Positions 52,765-62,792 of a stretch of DNA of 64,000 nt are shown here, in pieces. Below the pieces are notes generated by a model. That model did no database searches. It saw nothing but the letters and a program-made list of their open reading frames with translations, and was not told the origin of the DNA. Position 1 is the stretch's first letter. Every line of letters starts with the position of its first letter. Source of the stretch: Azovibrio sp. (GTDB taxonomy: Bacteria > Pseudomonadota > Gammaproteobacteria > Burkholderiales > Rhodocyclaceae); the NCBI GenBank assembly GCA_026414665.1, contig JAOAIO010000001.1, positions 37,242 to 101,241 of the forward strand, written 5' to 3'. Both the position numbers and the translations under genes were made by a program.

Positions 52765-54904
52765 GTCTTCCTTCCTTGTTGCCATCCTGCGCGAGCGGCA
52801 GGCGGATGCTGATGCAGGCCCCCCCTTCTGGGCGGTTGCCGATGTCGATGCTGCCTTGGTGCTCGTCTACGATTTTCTTGACGATGGGCAGTCCCAGCCC
52901 AGTGCCACGCGGCTTCGTGGTGATGTAGGGTTCGAACACGCGCGGCAGGATCTCGGCCGGGAAGCCCTTGCCGTTGTCGCAAATCTCCAGCAGGGCCTGG
53001 CCCGGCAGGGCCTCGGTGCGGATCGTGAGGCGCGGCGCGGCGATGCCTTCGAGCGCGTCCTGGCCGTTGCGTAGCAGGTTGTGGATCACCTGGCGAATCT
53101 GGTTGGCGTCGCCGAGCACCGGCGGCAGTTCCGCCGCGAGCTCGGGCGTGACCCGCACCTCGGAGTTTTCATAAAGGCCCAGCACTTCGCGGATGAGCGC
53201 GTTCAAATCCAGGGGCGCCAGCTCCGGCGCCGGGTGGCGCGAATAGTCGCGGAAATCGTCCACCATGCGCTTCATGGCCTGCACCTGGTTGATGATGGTC
53301 TGGGTGGAACGCGCCAGCATTTCCGCTTCCTTGCCCGTCAGATGGTCGGCGAGCTTCATTTGCAGGCGCTCGGCGGAGAGTTGGATGGGCGTGAGCGGGT
53401 TCTTGATCTCGTGCGCCAAGCGCCGGGCGACTTCGCCCCAGGCGGCGCTGCGCTGCGCGGCGATGAGCTGGGTCACGTCATCGAACACCACGACATGGCC
53501 GCCGCCGCTCGAATCAGGTAGACGGCTGCCGCGCAAGAGCAGCACCTGGGCGATGCAGCCCTCTTCCTCCAGTTCGAGCTGGCCCTGCCAGGCATCCGGG
53601 CCATCCGCGCCGAAGTGCTGGCGGATGAACTGGCCGAGTGCCGGATAACGCTCCCAGGCTTCGGTCGGCTGGCCGACCAGCGCCGCGAGGTCATCGCCGA
53701 GAATCGTCGTGGCGCCGGCATTGATGCTGCGCAGCGCGAAGTGGCGGTCGAATACCAAAACCCCGGCGGAAAGATTGGCGAGAATCGATTCGAGATAGGC
53801 CCGCGCCGCCTCGACCTCGCTCCGGTGCCGCTCCGCCTCGCGCCGCGCTTCGTCGAGCTGGCGCGTCATCTGGTTGAAGGACTGGGTCAGCACGCCCAGC
53901 TCGTCGCGGCTGTCGATGGCCTGGCGCGGCGAATAGTCGCCCTGCGCGACGGCCTGGGTGCCTTCGGCCAGGATGGAGAGGGGCGCCGAGAGGCGCCGCG
54001 CCATGAAGAAAGCCAGCGCAAAGGCGGAAAAGAGCGCCACGAGCACCGTCAAGGTCAGCGTGAGGGCATAGATTTGGGTCAAGCCTTGGCGCGCCAGCTG
54101 CAATTCTTGGTAGTCGCGGTACACCGCCTGCACATCCTCGGCATTGCGCGCCAGACTGGTTGGCACTGGCTGGGCGAGCTGCAAGACGCGCGGCTGCTCG
54201 AAGAAGGTGAGTGGCGCCACCGGCACCAAGACGCGCAAGAGCATGGCATCGCCTTCGCCTTCGATAGCGGTGACGGTGCGGTTGCTGCGCGCCTGCTTGA
54301 GCTCGGTTGGCGCCGGCAGCGGCGGCATGAGCTTACCCAATTCGGCATGGGCGCTGCCGACGAGCTGGCCGTTGGCGGCGAACAGCGCGACCGAATCCAC
54401 CCCGGCCTGCTCGCGTAGCCGGGCAAGCAGCAGGGCTTGCGCGTTTTCCGGGCGCTCTGCCAGTTCCGTAGCCATGTTGCGTGCCTTCTGGGCCAGCTCG
54501 CCCAGCAGTGAGTCGAGGGCCGAGCGACCGAGATTGAGGCCCGATTCCAGCGCCTTCTCGACGCGCACGTCGAACCAACTCTCGATCGAACGGGTCACGA
54601 ACTGCACCGAGACGCCATAGACCAAGGTGCCGGGCACCACGGCCACCAGGCCGAACATGAGCATCAAGCGCAGTTTCAGGCGCGAGCCAAACACTTGCGC
54701 GCGGTGCTCGCGCCAGAGCACATAGACCTGCCAGCCCACCAGGCCGAGCAGCACGGCCGCCACCAGCCCGTTCAAGCCGAGCAAGAGCGGATACTGGTTG
54801 GCGAAGATCATGGCGTCGGCCGAGGTGGACGCCAAGAGCAGGAACCAGAGGATGGCGCCGAGGGCGGCGCCGAGCGCGCCAGCGATGGCAAGTAGGCGCT
54901 TCAT
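52742..54904 (-). CDS. ntrY: NtrY-type sensor histidine kinase
   Basis: A 720-residue membrane sensor kinase. N-terminal hydrophobic helices (LLAIAGALGAALGAILWFLLL; LLLGLNGLVAAVLLGLVGW) are followed by a periplasmic region, a further helix (LTLTVLVALFSAFALAFFMARRL), a HAMP segment (LSILAEGTQAVAQGDY) and a PAS region. HisKA is RRLAHEIKNPLTPIQLSAERL (phospho-His), and the ATPase domain has N, G1 and G2 boxes (HNLLRNGQDALEG; CDNGKGFP; GTGLGLPIVKKIV). Partner of the overlapping ntrX. NtrYX responds to nitrogen or redox state in other proteobacteria; the signal here is unknown. Confidence 0.94.
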   Translation of the reverse strand: MKRLLAIAGALGAALGAILWFLLLASTSADAMIFANQYPLLLGLNGLVAAVLLGLVGWQVYVLWREHRAQVFGSRLKLRLMLMFGLVAVVPGTLVYGVSVQFVTRSIESWFDVRVEKALESGLNLGRSALDSLLGELAQKARNMATELAERPENAQALLLARLREQAGVDSVALFAANGQLVGSAHAELGKLMPPLPAPTELKQARSNRTVTAIEGEGDAMLLRVLVPVAPLTFFEQPRVLQLAQPVPTSLARNAEDVQAVYRDYQELQLARQGLTQIYALTLTLTVLVALFSAFALAFFMARRLSAPLSILAEGTQAVAQGDYSPRQAIDSRDELGVLTQSFNQMTRQLDEARREAERHRSEVEAARAYLESILANLSAGVLVFDRHFALRSINAGATTILGDDLAALVGQPTEAWERYPALGQFIRQHFGADGPDAWQGQLELEEEGCIAQVLLLRGSRLPDSSGGGHVVVFDDVTQLIAAQRSAAWGEVARRLAHEIKNPLTPIQLSAERLQMKLADHLTGKEAEMLARSTQTIINQVQAMKRMVDDFRDYSRHPAPELAPLDLNALIREVLGLYENSEVRVTPELAAELPPVLGDANQIRQVIHNLLRNGQDALEGIAAPRLTIRTEALPGQALLEICDNGKGFPAEILPRVFEPYITTKPRGTGLGLPIVKKIVDEHQGSIDIGNRPEGGACISIRLPLAQDGNKEGRHGRDSGR

Positions 54905-55527
54905 CGGCCTTCCTGGGCCGGCAAGACGGCCGGCGGCGGCGAGGTCTCCGGCTCGCTGGCTGGTACCACGAATTTCCAGCGCAGCCAGTCCGAGTTCAAA
55001 TTCCAGTCCCGATTCGCCAGCGCCGAGACCTGAAAGGGCTTGGGCAGCTGCGAGATGTCTAGGCGCAGACGCAAGGCCGCTTGATAACTGTCGCCGGGCC
55101 TTAGGGGGGTGTCGAGCACCGGCCAGCGGCGCACCCGCGAGAGCATTTGCAAGGCTTCTTCCAGGCTGGCGAAAGCTTGGTGCAGGCTGCCGGTGGATAA
55201 GCGGTATTGGCGCGTCAGGGCGTGGTAGCTCAAACGCCAGGTCTGGCTCTTGCTTGCCACTTTCTCGTCCATCCAGTACCAGCGGGGCCGCTCCAGCTCG
55301 AAGTCGAGCACGAAATACAGCGTGACCCCCTTGGTCACGGCTTCTTCCAGGCGGGGGTTGAAGTCGATGCGGAAATCGGCGGATAGCACATAACCCTCTT
55401 CGCTGGCTTGCAGCACGGGGTTGCGGATGTCGATGCTAGCGGCCCAGCCGAACGGGGCGCAGAGCATGAGGTAGATGGCCAAGAGCCAGGTGGCTAAGCC
55501 GTCAGACCAGTTTTTGCAAAAGCGCAT
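54901..55527 (-). CDS. DUF4390 exported protein
   Basis: A 208-residue protein of the DUF4390 family, found between rsmB and ntrY in many betaproteobacteria. I chose the ATG at 55527 (MRFCKNWSDGLATWLLAIYLMLCAPFGWAAS), inside the end of rsmB (26-base overlap). A signal peptide precedes a beta-rich domain with VLSADFRIDFNPRLEEAVTKGVTLYFVLDFELERPRWYWMDEK. Its function is not established; its constant place before ntrY suggests it may serve that sensor. Confidence 0.85.
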   Translation of the reverse strand: MRFCKNWSDGLATWLLAIYLMLCAPFGWAASIDIRNPVLQASEEGYVLSADFRIDFNPRLEEAVTKGVTLYFVLDFELERPRWYWMDEKVASKSQTWRLSYHALTRQYRLSTGSLHQAFASLEEALQMLSRVRRWPVLDTPLRPGDSYQAALRLRLDISQLPKPFQVSALANRDWNLNSDWLRWKFVVPASEPETSPPPAVLPAQEGR

Positions 55528-56764
55528 AATAAAAGCCGTCGTGTTCCGCGCCGGGTAGCCAGCGTTCCTCGTCGACCAGGCGGGCATCCGCAGTGCGGGC
55601 CAGGAAGTGGGCTACTTGCTCGCCGTTCTCCTCGGGAAATACCGAGCAAGTAGCATAAAGCAATTTGCCCCCAGGCCGCAGCGCCGACCATAGGCGCGCG
55701 AGAATGCGCCGCTGGGTGTGCGCAAAGCGCAGGATGTCCTGGGGTTGGCGCAGCCATTTTGCATCTGGATGACGGCGCACCACGCCGCTCGCCGAGCAGG
55801 GTACGTCGGCGAGGATGGCATCGAAGGCGGTCGGTTGCCGGCCCCAGGCCCGGGGGGCGCTGGCGTCGCCGCAGCGTACCCGGGCGGTGAGCCCGAGACG
55901 CGTAAGATTGTGTTCGATCTGGCGGCAGCGGTCCGGGTCGATGTCGAGCGCGGTCAGCGCCAAGTCGGCGCGTTCGAGCAGGTGCGCGGTCTTGCCGCCC
56001 GGCGCGGCGCAGGCGTCGAGCACGTGGCTGCCCGGCGCGGGGTCGAGCAGCTCGGCGGCGCGCTGCGCGCCCAGGTCTTGAACCGAGACCCAGCCTTCGG
56101 TAAAGCCGGGGAGCTGGTTGACGGGCACTGGACGCACGAGGCGAATGCCGGCTGTGCCCACGGCGCGGCCGGCGATGCCAGCAGCTTCGAGTCGGGATAG
56201 ATAGTCGGCGCGGCTAAGCTTACGCAGGTTCACGCGCAGGCTCATGGGGGGCGCGGCGTTGCCGGCGGCGACGATGTCCTGCCAAGCATCCGGGTAGGCG
56301 TGCTTGAGCTTTTCCAGCCACCAGGCCGGATGCCAGAGGCGCGCGGCTTCGTCCAGGACGGGGCAGAGCGCCTCGTCCTGGCGCAGATAATTGCGCAGCA
56401 CCCCATTGACGAGTCCCTTGTAACGCCCGCCTTCGAGCTGGCCGGCGGCCTCCACCGCCTGGTCGACTACCGTGTGTGGCGCATCCGTCCAAGTGGCGAG
56501 CCGGTAGAGCGCGGCCAGCAGCAAGGCGCGGATGGTCGGCTGAGGCGGATGGCGCAAGAATGGGGCGAGGCGGGCATCGCCTTCGCCATGCCGGCGCAAG
56601 GTGCCATAGACGATATCCTGCACCGCTGGCCGGGCCGTGGCCGGCACGGCCTCCAAGGCGCCAGCGGCGAGGCTGGCGCCTGCCATGACCCCGGCGATGA
56701 CGGGCGCGGCATGGGCAAGGGCGAAGGCCAGGGAGTCCGGGGGCAGACGGGGCGGCACGGGCAT
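55502..56764 (-). CDS. rsmB: 16S rRNA (cytosine-967-C5)-methyltransferase RsmB
   Basis: A 420-residue methyltransferase. The N-terminal NusB-like RNA-binding domain (ARPAVQDIVYGTLRRHG; HTVVDQAVEAAGQLEGGRYKGLVNGVLRNYLR) is followed by the SAM-binding core (HVLDACAAPGGKTAHLLE; LTALDIDPDRC). The catalytic cysteine motifs are ILADVPCSASGVVRRHPD and LLYATCSVFPEENGEQV. First gene of the minus-strand run ending at trkH. Confidence 0.95.
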   Translation of the reverse strand: MPVPPRLPPDSLAFALAHAAPVIAGVMAGASLAAGALEAVPATARPAVQDIVYGTLRRHGEGDARLAPFLRHPPQPTIRALLLAALYRLATWTDAPHTVVDQAVEAAGQLEGGRYKGLVNGVLRNYLRQDEALCPVLDEAARLWHPAWWLEKLKHAYPDAWQDIVAAGNAAPPMSLRVNLRKLSRADYLSRLEAAGIAGRAVGTAGIRLVRPVPVNQLPGFTEGWVSVQDLGAQRAAELLDPAPGSHVLDACAAPGGKTAHLLERADLALTALDIDPDRCRQIEHNLTRLGLTARVRCGDASAPRAWGRQPTAFDAILADVPCSASGVVRRHPDAKWLRQPQDILRFAHTQRRILARLWSALRPGGKLLYATCSVFPEENGEQVAHFLARTADARLVDEERWLPGAEHDGFYYALLQKLV

Positions 56765-56855
56765 GGCGGGGATGAACGCGGGGCCGCAAGTCTAGCATGG
56801 CAGGCGGCAAGCCCCAGCCTCCGGCGCGTGGGGAAAAACCGGGATAATCGCGCAC

Positions 56856-57740
56856 ATGAAGCGAAAGTCCCTCGTTTGCATCGTGCTTCTCTTGCTGCCG
56901 TTTGCGGCTCCAGCCTGGAATGGTGCCGGTCACCGCCTCGTGGCGGCGCTGGCTTGGCAGGAGATGCGCCCGGCGGCGCGCGAGCGCGCCAGCGAGCTGC
57001 TGCGCCGACATCCTGACTACGCCCGCTGGCGACAGCGCCAGCAGGAGGCGGATGTGGATTATGGGGTGTTTCAGGAGGCTTCCACCTGGCCCGACGACAT
57101 TCGCCGCGACCCCCGCTTTCATGACTGGGATGAGCCGCCTACGCCACGCCTGCCCGGCTTTCCCGACATGCTGCGCCAGCGCCACTGGCATTACCTCGAT
57201 CGCGCGGCGGCGGAGCCGGGCGAGATCGACACTCGGCTGCTGACTTTGGCCAATACGCTGGCGCACGGCAAGGTGGCGGATCAAGTCTATGCCCTACCTT
57301 GGTTCTTGCACCTGGTGGCTGACCTCCATCAGCCGCTACATACCGGCGGGCGGGACGACCGGGGCGGCAATGCCTTTACGATCGAAAATCCCTACGCGCC
57401 GCGCCAGCCTTTCATGTCGTTACACCGCTATTGGGACGATCTGCCTGGGCCGCCCTGGCTACGCGGCCGCTCTCTCGATCAAGCCCTGCAGCGCCACATC
57501 GCCTTGCCGCCACCGGCGCAGGGCGATGTGGCAGACTGGCTGGCGGAAAGCCAAGCCTTGCTGGCAGGGCCGGTCTACCCGAATGCCCAGGGTAGTCTGT
57601 TGCCTCTGGTGACGCCGGCATTCCATCGGCGCGCCCAGGCCATCGCTGCGGCCCGGCTGGCGGCTGCGGGCCGCCGTCTCGGGCGCTGGCTCGATCAGCT
57701 GCTCGCCCCAGTTCCGCGCCCGCCGGCGGCGAACCGCTAG
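56856..57740 (+). CDS. Secreted S1/P1-type nuclease
   Basis: A 294-residue exported zinc nuclease of the S1/P1 family. The signal peptide LVCIVLLLLPFAAPA ends so that the mature protein begins with WNGAGH, where Trp1 and His ligate zinc as in P1 nuclease. Other ligands are in the HYLDRA region, LANTLAHGKVADQ and LHLVADLHQPLHTGGRDDRGGN (H-x3-D-x-H-x3-H). Such enzymes cut single-stranded DNA or RNA and remove 3' phosphates, and could scavenge nucleotides. A GATAAT hexamer lies shortly upstream. Confidence 0.9.
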   Translation: MKRKSLVCIVLLLLPFAAPAWNGAGHRLVAALAWQEMRPAARERASELLRRHPDYARWRQRQQEADVDYGVFQEASTWPDDIRRDPRFHDWDEPPTPRLPGFPDMLRQRHWHYLDRAAAEPGEIDTRLLTLANTLAHGKVADQVYALPWFLHLVADLHQPLHTGGRDDRGGNAFTIENPYAPRQPFMSLHRYWDDLPGPPWLRGRSLDQALQRHIALPPPAQGDVADWLAESQALLAGPVYPNAQGSLLPLVTPAFHRRAQAIAAARLAAAGRRLGRWLDQLLAPVPRPPAANR

Positions 57741-57859
57741 CCCAGCATGATCGATCCACATGCTTCTGAGCATGAAAGGGCGCGCCACCGCACAAGGGGG
57801 GAGTCGCGGATCGACTTTCACGGTAACATGAGCGCCGATGGCAAGCCGGAGCCGCGCCC

Positions 57860-59161
57860 ATGCAAAGCTTTCAGCAGCGTTACGAAATTCTCCGCGAACT
57901 CGGCCGTGGCGCTTCCGGCAGTGTCTATCTGGCGCAGGATTTATTCGCCGATCAGCAAGTCGCCTTGAAAATCGCTCATCCCCAGATCTTTGCCGGCGAC
58001 GATCCCGAGCAAAAAGCCATCCGCAAGGCTTGGCTCAATGAAGTGCGTCTGGCCGGCCGTCTGCGGCACCCTTACATCGTCGAAGTGTTCGATGCCGGCA
58101 TGGGCGATGCCACCGCCTATCTGGCGATGGAATACCTGCCCGGCGGCACGCTCGAGCCCTATACCCGTCCGGGCCAGCTCAAGCCCGTGCGCGAGGTGCT
58201 GGAAATCGCCTACAAATGCGCCAGCGCGCTCGATTACGCCTGCCGCGCCGGCATCGTGCACCGCGACATCAAGCCGGCCAACTTGCAATACGCCGGGCCG
58301 GGCGAGGTCAAGATCGGCGACTTCGGCGCCGCGTACTGGGGCCGCAGCGATTCCACCCAGGTCATGGACATCGGCTCCCTGTCCTACATGGCGCCGGAAT
58401 TGTTCCGGCATTGGGTGACGCCGCAGGCCGACATTTACGCCCTGGGTGTGGTGCTGTTCCAGCTGCTTACCGGGCAGCTACCTTTCGTTGCCGACTCGCC
58501 GGCGGCGTTGATGTACAAGATTCTCAACGGCGAGCGGCCACGGCTTAGTGATCTGCGCCCGGACTTGCCGTCCGGTCTCGACGCCTTGGTCGAGGAAATG
58601 CTGGCGGTGAGCCTGGAGCGGCGCTTTGCCGCGTGGCCCTTGGTGCTCGCCGCGCTCACGGCGCTCATGCCGGACACGGCTGGCAATGCCGGCGAGCCGC
58701 CGGCAGCGGCGGAGCTGTTCGAGCGGCTGCGCCGCTTACCCTTGCTGCAAGAATTGGCCGATCCGCAGCTGTGGGAATTGCTGCGCTTTGCCCACTGGCG
58801 CCGCGCTCCGGCGGGCACCGTGTTGATTCAAGAAGGCGCGGCGGCGCGCTCGTGCTACTTGCTGCTCGAAGGCGAGACGCGGGTGACGCAGCGCGGCCGC
58901 CTCATCAACTTGCTCACCGCCGGCACCTTGTTCGGCGAGCTTGCCTTCGCCGAGGCCGTGCCCAGCCCACGTGCCGCGACCGTCACCGCCATGACACCGG
59001 TGCTCTATGGCAAGTGGGCGTATAGCCGTCTCAACCGGGCTTCGCCGGAGCTGCGCTCGGGGATGTTGAAGATTTTCTTTCGCCTTGCTGCCGAGCGTTT
59101 GAAGCAGGCGGATGAGCAATACCAACTGCTGTACCGGCGTCTCCAGGCGGCGCCGGGCTGA
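57860..59161 (+). CDS. Hanks-type serine/threonine kinase with C-terminal cyclic-nucleotide-binding domain (1)
   Basis: A 433-residue soluble kinase. The kinase domain (residues ~8-275) has the glycine loop LGRGASGSVYLAQD, VALKIAH (catalytic Lys), IVHRDIKPANLQY (catalytic loop), KIGDFGAAYWG and SYMAPELF. The C-terminal cNMP-binding domain (~300-415) has VLIQEGAAARSCYLLLEGETRV and the phosphate-binding cassette FGELAFAEAVPSPRAATV, keeping the Glu and Arg used by cAMP/cGMP receptors. No membrane helix or PASTA repeat is present. A close architectural relative lies at 62.8-64 kb. Confidence 0.92.
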   Translation: MQSFQQRYEILRELGRGASGSVYLAQDLFADQQVALKIAHPQIFAGDDPEQKAIRKAWLNEVRLAGRLRHPYIVEVFDAGMGDATAYLAMEYLPGGTLEPYTRPGQLKPVREVLEIAYKCASALDYACRAGIVHRDIKPANLQYAGPGEVKIGDFGAAYWGRSDSTQVMDIGSLSYMAPELFRHWVTPQADIYALGVVLFQLLTGQLPFVADSPAALMYKILNGERPRLSDLRPDLPSGLDALVEEMLAVSLERRFAAWPLVLAALTALMPDTAGNAGEPPAAAELFERLRRLPLLQELADPQLWELLRFAHWRRAPAGTVLIQEGAAARSCYLLLEGETRVTQRGRLINLLTAGTLFGELAFAEAVPSPRAATVTAMTPVLYGKWAYSRLNRASPELRSGMLKIFFRLAAERLKQADEQYQLLYRRLQAAPG

Positions 59162-59198
59162 TGCCGGCGCCGTCCGGGGAGGCCTTCCGGCGCGCCGC

Positions 59199-60878
59199 TC
59201 AAACCTTGAATTGAGCGACGGTCTGGCTGACTTCCTGGGCGAGCTGATCGAGCCGGGTGGCGCTTGCCGCCGTTTCCTCGGCTGCGGCGTTGTTCTCGTC
59301 GGTCATCTGGGCGATGCTCTCGACGTGCCGGGCGATGTCTTGGCTGGCCTGGCTTTGTTCCTTCAAGGCGTTGGAGATTTCCGTCACGGCTTCGGCGACG
59401 CGGCCGGCCTCGGCGCGGATCGCCTGGATGCGCTCGCCGGCTTCCTGCGCCAGGCCCTGGCCGGATTCGACTTGCCGCACGACACGCTCCATTTCAGCCA
59501 CGGCTTCGCTGGCGGAGACCTGCATCTTGCCGATCATGTTGCCGATGTCGCCGGTGGATTGCGCCGTGCGCTCGGCGAGCTTGCGCACCTCGTCGGCGAC
59601 CACGGCGAAGCCACGCCCCTGCTCGCCGGCGCGGGCGGCTTCGATGGCGGCGTTCAGGGCGAGCAGATTGGTTTGCTCGGCGATTTCCTTGATGACCTGG
59701 ACGATGCTGGAAATCTGCTGCGACTCTTCGCCGAGCGAGCGGATCACCTGCGAGGCTTGCGCCACGGCCTGGGCGATGGCGCCCATTTCCGTGACCGTGC
59801 GCTCGATGATGCGGCCGCCCTGGTCGGAGATCTCGCCCGCCTGGCGCGCCATGTTCTGCGCATCGCCGGCGCTGCTCGAAACGGTGCTGATGCTCACTGT
59901 CATCTGTTCGATCGAGGCGGCCATGGCCGAAGTCGAGCCGCTTTGGTTGGCCGAGCTCGCGGCTACTTGTTGCGCGGCGGTAGACAGCGATTCCACGGCG
60001 CTGCGCACGCCGGCCATGCGCGCTTGAATGTCCTGCATCGAAGCCTGTAGCCGTTCGATGAGGCGGTTGAAGCCCTGTACCATGTGGCCGATCTCGTCCT
60101 TGCTCTGGATCGGCACCCGGCGGGTGAAGTCGCGCTGCTCGGCGATGTCGGCCATGGTGCGGCGCGTGAGTTCGAGCGGGCCGATCACGGCGCGGAATAC
60201 CGAGATGCCGACGATGAGGAGCACCGCCAGGCCGGCGACGAACGCGCCTTGCTGCACCCAGGTCATGTTGGCCGAGGTCTGAGTCGCGGCGGCGCCGGAA
60301 GCACGGGCTTTGTTCTCTTCATAATCGATCAGCGCCTGGAGTTTTTGTTCCGAGCTGCGAAAGGCGTCGCGCTGGGCGAAGTAGCCGGCATAGAACTGGC
60401 TGAATAGCTCTTTTTGCCGGGCCTGATCGCCTTCGGGGAGCGCCGCGAGCTGGCTCATGATGGCGCCCCAGGCTTGGTTTTGTTGCTTCCAGGCCGCCCA
60501 TTCCTTTTCAAATGCCTCGCGCATCGGCCGCAGGGCGCTGACTTCGGCATCGGGCGGCGGAATTTGACGATAGCTGGCGAGCGCATCCTCGGCGCGTTTC
60601 CAGGCCGCCTGATAAATTTCGACGGTGCGGGCGAATTCCTGCCGCGCCTGGGCCGAGTAGTTGGTCTCCCAGATGCCGGCCTGTAGGCCGGCGCGCACCA
60701 CGTCGGTTTGCGCTTCGCTTGCGATCAAGAGATATTCGAGTGAAGGCAGGCGTATTTCCACCGCCTCGTGTAAGGCGGCGCCGGTGGCGCGCATCCCGAG
60801 CGTGCCGGCGCCGCCGACGAGTAAGAGCGAGACGATGCCGGCGCCGATCAATGTCAGTAGCTTGGCCTTGATGCTCAT
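59199..60878 (-). CDS. Methyl-accepting chemotaxis protein
   Basis: A 559-residue chemoreceptor. An N-terminal membrane helix ([22 protein letters not shown]), a periplasmic helical sensor of about 170 residues (4HB/HBM-like, rich in Ala, Gln and Glu), a second helix ([21 protein letters not shown]) and HAMP lead to the signalling hairpin [41 protein letters not shown]. The start has AAGGAGAG just upstream. No C-terminal CheR-docking pentapeptide is seen. The ligand is unknown. It lies between two kinase/cNMP-binding proteins. Confidence 0.94.
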   Translation of the reverse strand: MSIKAKLLTLIGAGIVSLLLVGGAGTLGMRATGAALHEAVEIRLPSLEYLLIASEAQTDVVRAGLQAGIWETNYSAQARQEFARTVEIYQAAWKRAEDALASYRQIPPPDAEVSALRPMREAFEKEWAAWKQQNQAWGAIMSQLAALPEGDQARQKELFSQFYAGYFAQRDAFRSSEQKLQALIDYEENKARASGAAATQTSANMTWVQQGAFVAGLAVLLIVGISVFRAVIGPLELTRRTMADIAEQRDFTRRVPIQSKDEIGHMVQGFNRLIERLQASMQDIQARMAGVRSAVESLSTAAQQVAASSANQSGSTSAMAASIEQMTVSISTVSSSAGDAQNMARQAGEISDQGGRIIERTVTEMGAIAQAVAQASQVIRSLGEESQQISSIVQVIKEIAEQTNLLALNAAIEAARAGEQGRGFAVVADEVRKLAERTAQSTGDIGNMIGKMQVSASEAVAEMERVVRQVESGQGLAQEAGERIQAIRAEAGRVAEAVTEISNALKEQSQASQDIARHVESIAQMTDENNAAAEETAASATRLDQLAQEVSQTVAQFKV

Positions 60879-61088
60879 GGGGCTCTCCTTGGGGTGGATG
60901 GGTACGAAAGTTTATGTGAAGTTGCGCGGCCTCGGCAGTAAGCCATGCGCCGCGGCGGCGTTCGCGTGACACGGAGGGCGGCCATTTTCGGGCGTGCCCT
61001 GGCGGCGCTTACATCGTGTAAGCCGTGCAGCGACTCACGCTGCTTTTTGCCCTCGCGCGGGGGAGCGGCGGCAACTGGGCGGCACTGG
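60879..61088. other. Spacer upstream of the chemoreceptor gene
   Basis: 210 bases without a gene between ybiT and the MCP gene, both minus-strand. It holds a 7-bp palindrome (GCTTACA-TCG-TGTAAGC, 61007-61023) and a second stem (GCAGCG and CGCTGC, 61027-61043) followed by TTTTT on the plus strand, where no gene needs a terminator. On the minus strand the same stems lie 45-80 bases after the ybiT stop and could help end that transcript. Confidence 0.4.
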
Positions 61089-62711
61089 CTATTCGATGCC
61101 TTGGCTCGCCAGATATTCCTCGTAGCTGCCCTGGTAATCGACGAGGCTGCCATCTTGCTTGACCTCGATGATGCGGTTGGCGAGCGAGGAGACGAACTCC
61201 CGGTCGTGCGAGACGAACACCAAGGTGCCTTTGAAGAGATCGAGGGCGGTGTTCAAGGACTCGATCGATTCCATGTCGAGGTGGTTGGTGGGTTCGTCCA
61301 TCACCAGCACGTTCGGTCTTTGCAGCATCAGCTTGCCGAACAACATGCGGCCCTGCTCGCCGCCGGAAATGACGTTGACCGGCTTTTTCTGCTCGTCGCC
61401 CGAGAAGAGCAGCCGGCCGAGCGTGCCGCGGATCAGCGTTTCCAGGTCGCCCCCTTCTTGGAGGCTGGCGCGGGCATGGGCGGCGACCCATTCGGTGAGA
61501 GAGACGGGGTCGGCGAATTCGGCCGAATGGTCCTGTGCGTAGTAGCCGGGCTTGGCCTTCTCGGCCCATTTGATCTGGCCCTGGGTGGGCGTGAGCTCGC
61601 CCATCAAGAGCTTGAGCAGGGTGGTCTTGCCGACGCCGTTCTCACCGATCACCGCCACTTTGTCGCCGGCATGGATGCTGAAACTAGCTTTGTGGAAGAA
61701 GCGCTTGTCGCTGCCTGGGTACTGGAACAGCAGGTTTTCCACTTCGACGGCCTGCCGGTGCAGCTTGTCTTTTTCGTCGAATTCGAAGCGGATCCAGGGG
61801 TACTGGCGCGAGGACGGCTTCACGTCTTCGGGCTTGAGCTTCTCGATCAGCTTCAAGCGGCTGGTGGCTTGCTTGGCCTTCGATTTGTTGGCCGAGAAAC
61901 GGCGCACGAAGTTTTGCAGGTCGGCGATTTTTTCCTTGGCCCGGGCGTTGGCGGCCTGCTGACGCTCGCGCGCCTGGGTCGAGGCCTCCATGAAGTCGTC
62001 GTAGTTGCCGGGATAGATGGTGATCTTGCCGTAATCGAGGTCCGCCATGTGCGTGCACACCTGGTTCAGAAAGTGGCGGTCGTGCGAGATGATGATCATC
62101 GTTGATTCACGCTGGTTGAGCACGTCTTCGAGCCAGCGGATGGTGTGGATGTCGAGGTTGTTGGTCGGTTCGTCGAGCAAGAGGATGTCCGGGTTGGCAA
62201 AGAGCGCTTGGCAGAGCAGGACGCGCAGCTTCCAGCCGGGGGCCACCGCGCGCATCGGGCCGTTGTGCAGCTCGGTGGGAATGCCGACGCCAAGCAGCAG
62301 CTCGCCGGCCCGCGCCTCGGCCGTGTAGCCGTCGTATTCGGCGAATTTGCCTTCCAGTTCCGCCGCCCGCATATAGTCGTCTTCGCTGGCCTCTGGGTTG
62401 GCGTAGATGGCGTCACGTTCGGTCATGCAGGCCCACATTTCCTCGTGGCCCATCATCACCACGTCGAGCACGCGCATGTCTTCATAGGCGAATTGGTCTT
62501 GCCGCAGATAGGCGAGGCGCTCGTGCGCGTCTTTCGAGACGTTGCCGCTCGAAGGCTCGAGGAGGCCGCAGAGGATCTTCATGAAGGTGGATTTGCCGGC
62601 GCCGTTGGCGCCGATCAAACCGTAGCGGTAGCCCTCGCCGAATTTGACGTTGACGTTCTCGAAAAGGGGCTTGGCCCCGAATTGCATGGTGATGTTGGCG
62701 GCGACTAGCAC
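61089..62711 (-). CDS. ybiT: ABC-F family ribosome-associated ATPase YbiT
   Basis: A 540-residue protein with two ABC ATPase domains and no membrane part. I prefer the GTG at 62711 (giving (M)[19 protein letters not shown]), with GGAG upstream, over the TTG at 62735. Domain 1: GANGAGKST, the YbiT-type degenerate signature [11 protein letters not shown], and [13 protein letters not shown] charged linker ([20 protein letters not shown]) follows. Domain 2: [20 protein letters not shown] and [16 protein letters not shown] proteins act on ribosomal P/E-site tRNA; the precise role of YbiT is still being defined. Confidence 0.93.
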   Translation of the reverse strand: MLVAANITMQFGAKPLFENVNVKFGEGYRYGLIGANGAGKSTFMKILCGLLEPSSGNVSKDAHERLAYLRQDQFAYEDMRVLDVVMMGHEEMWACMTERDAIYANPEASEDDYMRAAELEGKFAEYDGYTAEARAGELLLGVGIPTELHNGPMRAVAPGWKLRVLLCQALFANPDILLLDEPTNNLDIHTIRWLEDVLNQRESTMIIISHDRHFLNQVCTHMADLDYGKITIYPGNYDDFMEASTQARERQQAANARAKEKIADLQNFVRRFSANKSKAKQATSRLKLIEKLKPEDVKPSSRQYPWIRFEFDEKDKLHRQAVEVENLLFQYPGSDKRFFHKASFSIHAGDKVAVIGENGVGKTTLLKLLMGELTPTQGQIKWAEKAKPGYYAQDHSAEFADPVSLTEWVAAHARASLQEGGDLETLIRGTLGRLLFSGDEQKKPVNVISGGEQGRMLFGKLMLQRPNVLVMDEPTNHLDMESIESLNTALDLFKGTLVFVSHDREFVSSLANRIIEVKQDGSLVDYQGSYEEYLASQGIE

Positions 62712-62792
62712 GACGGACTCCAGAAAACTTGGCAAAGGAAAGAGGCCGGCATTTTACCCGGCGGCGGCAAGCCGCGCAGGCGGCAAGTGCGG

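Noticed and set aside
61027-61048. Rho-independent terminator on the plus strand
   Set aside because: The stem plus TTTTT looks convincing, but no plus-strand gene ends nearby; only minus-strand genes flank it.
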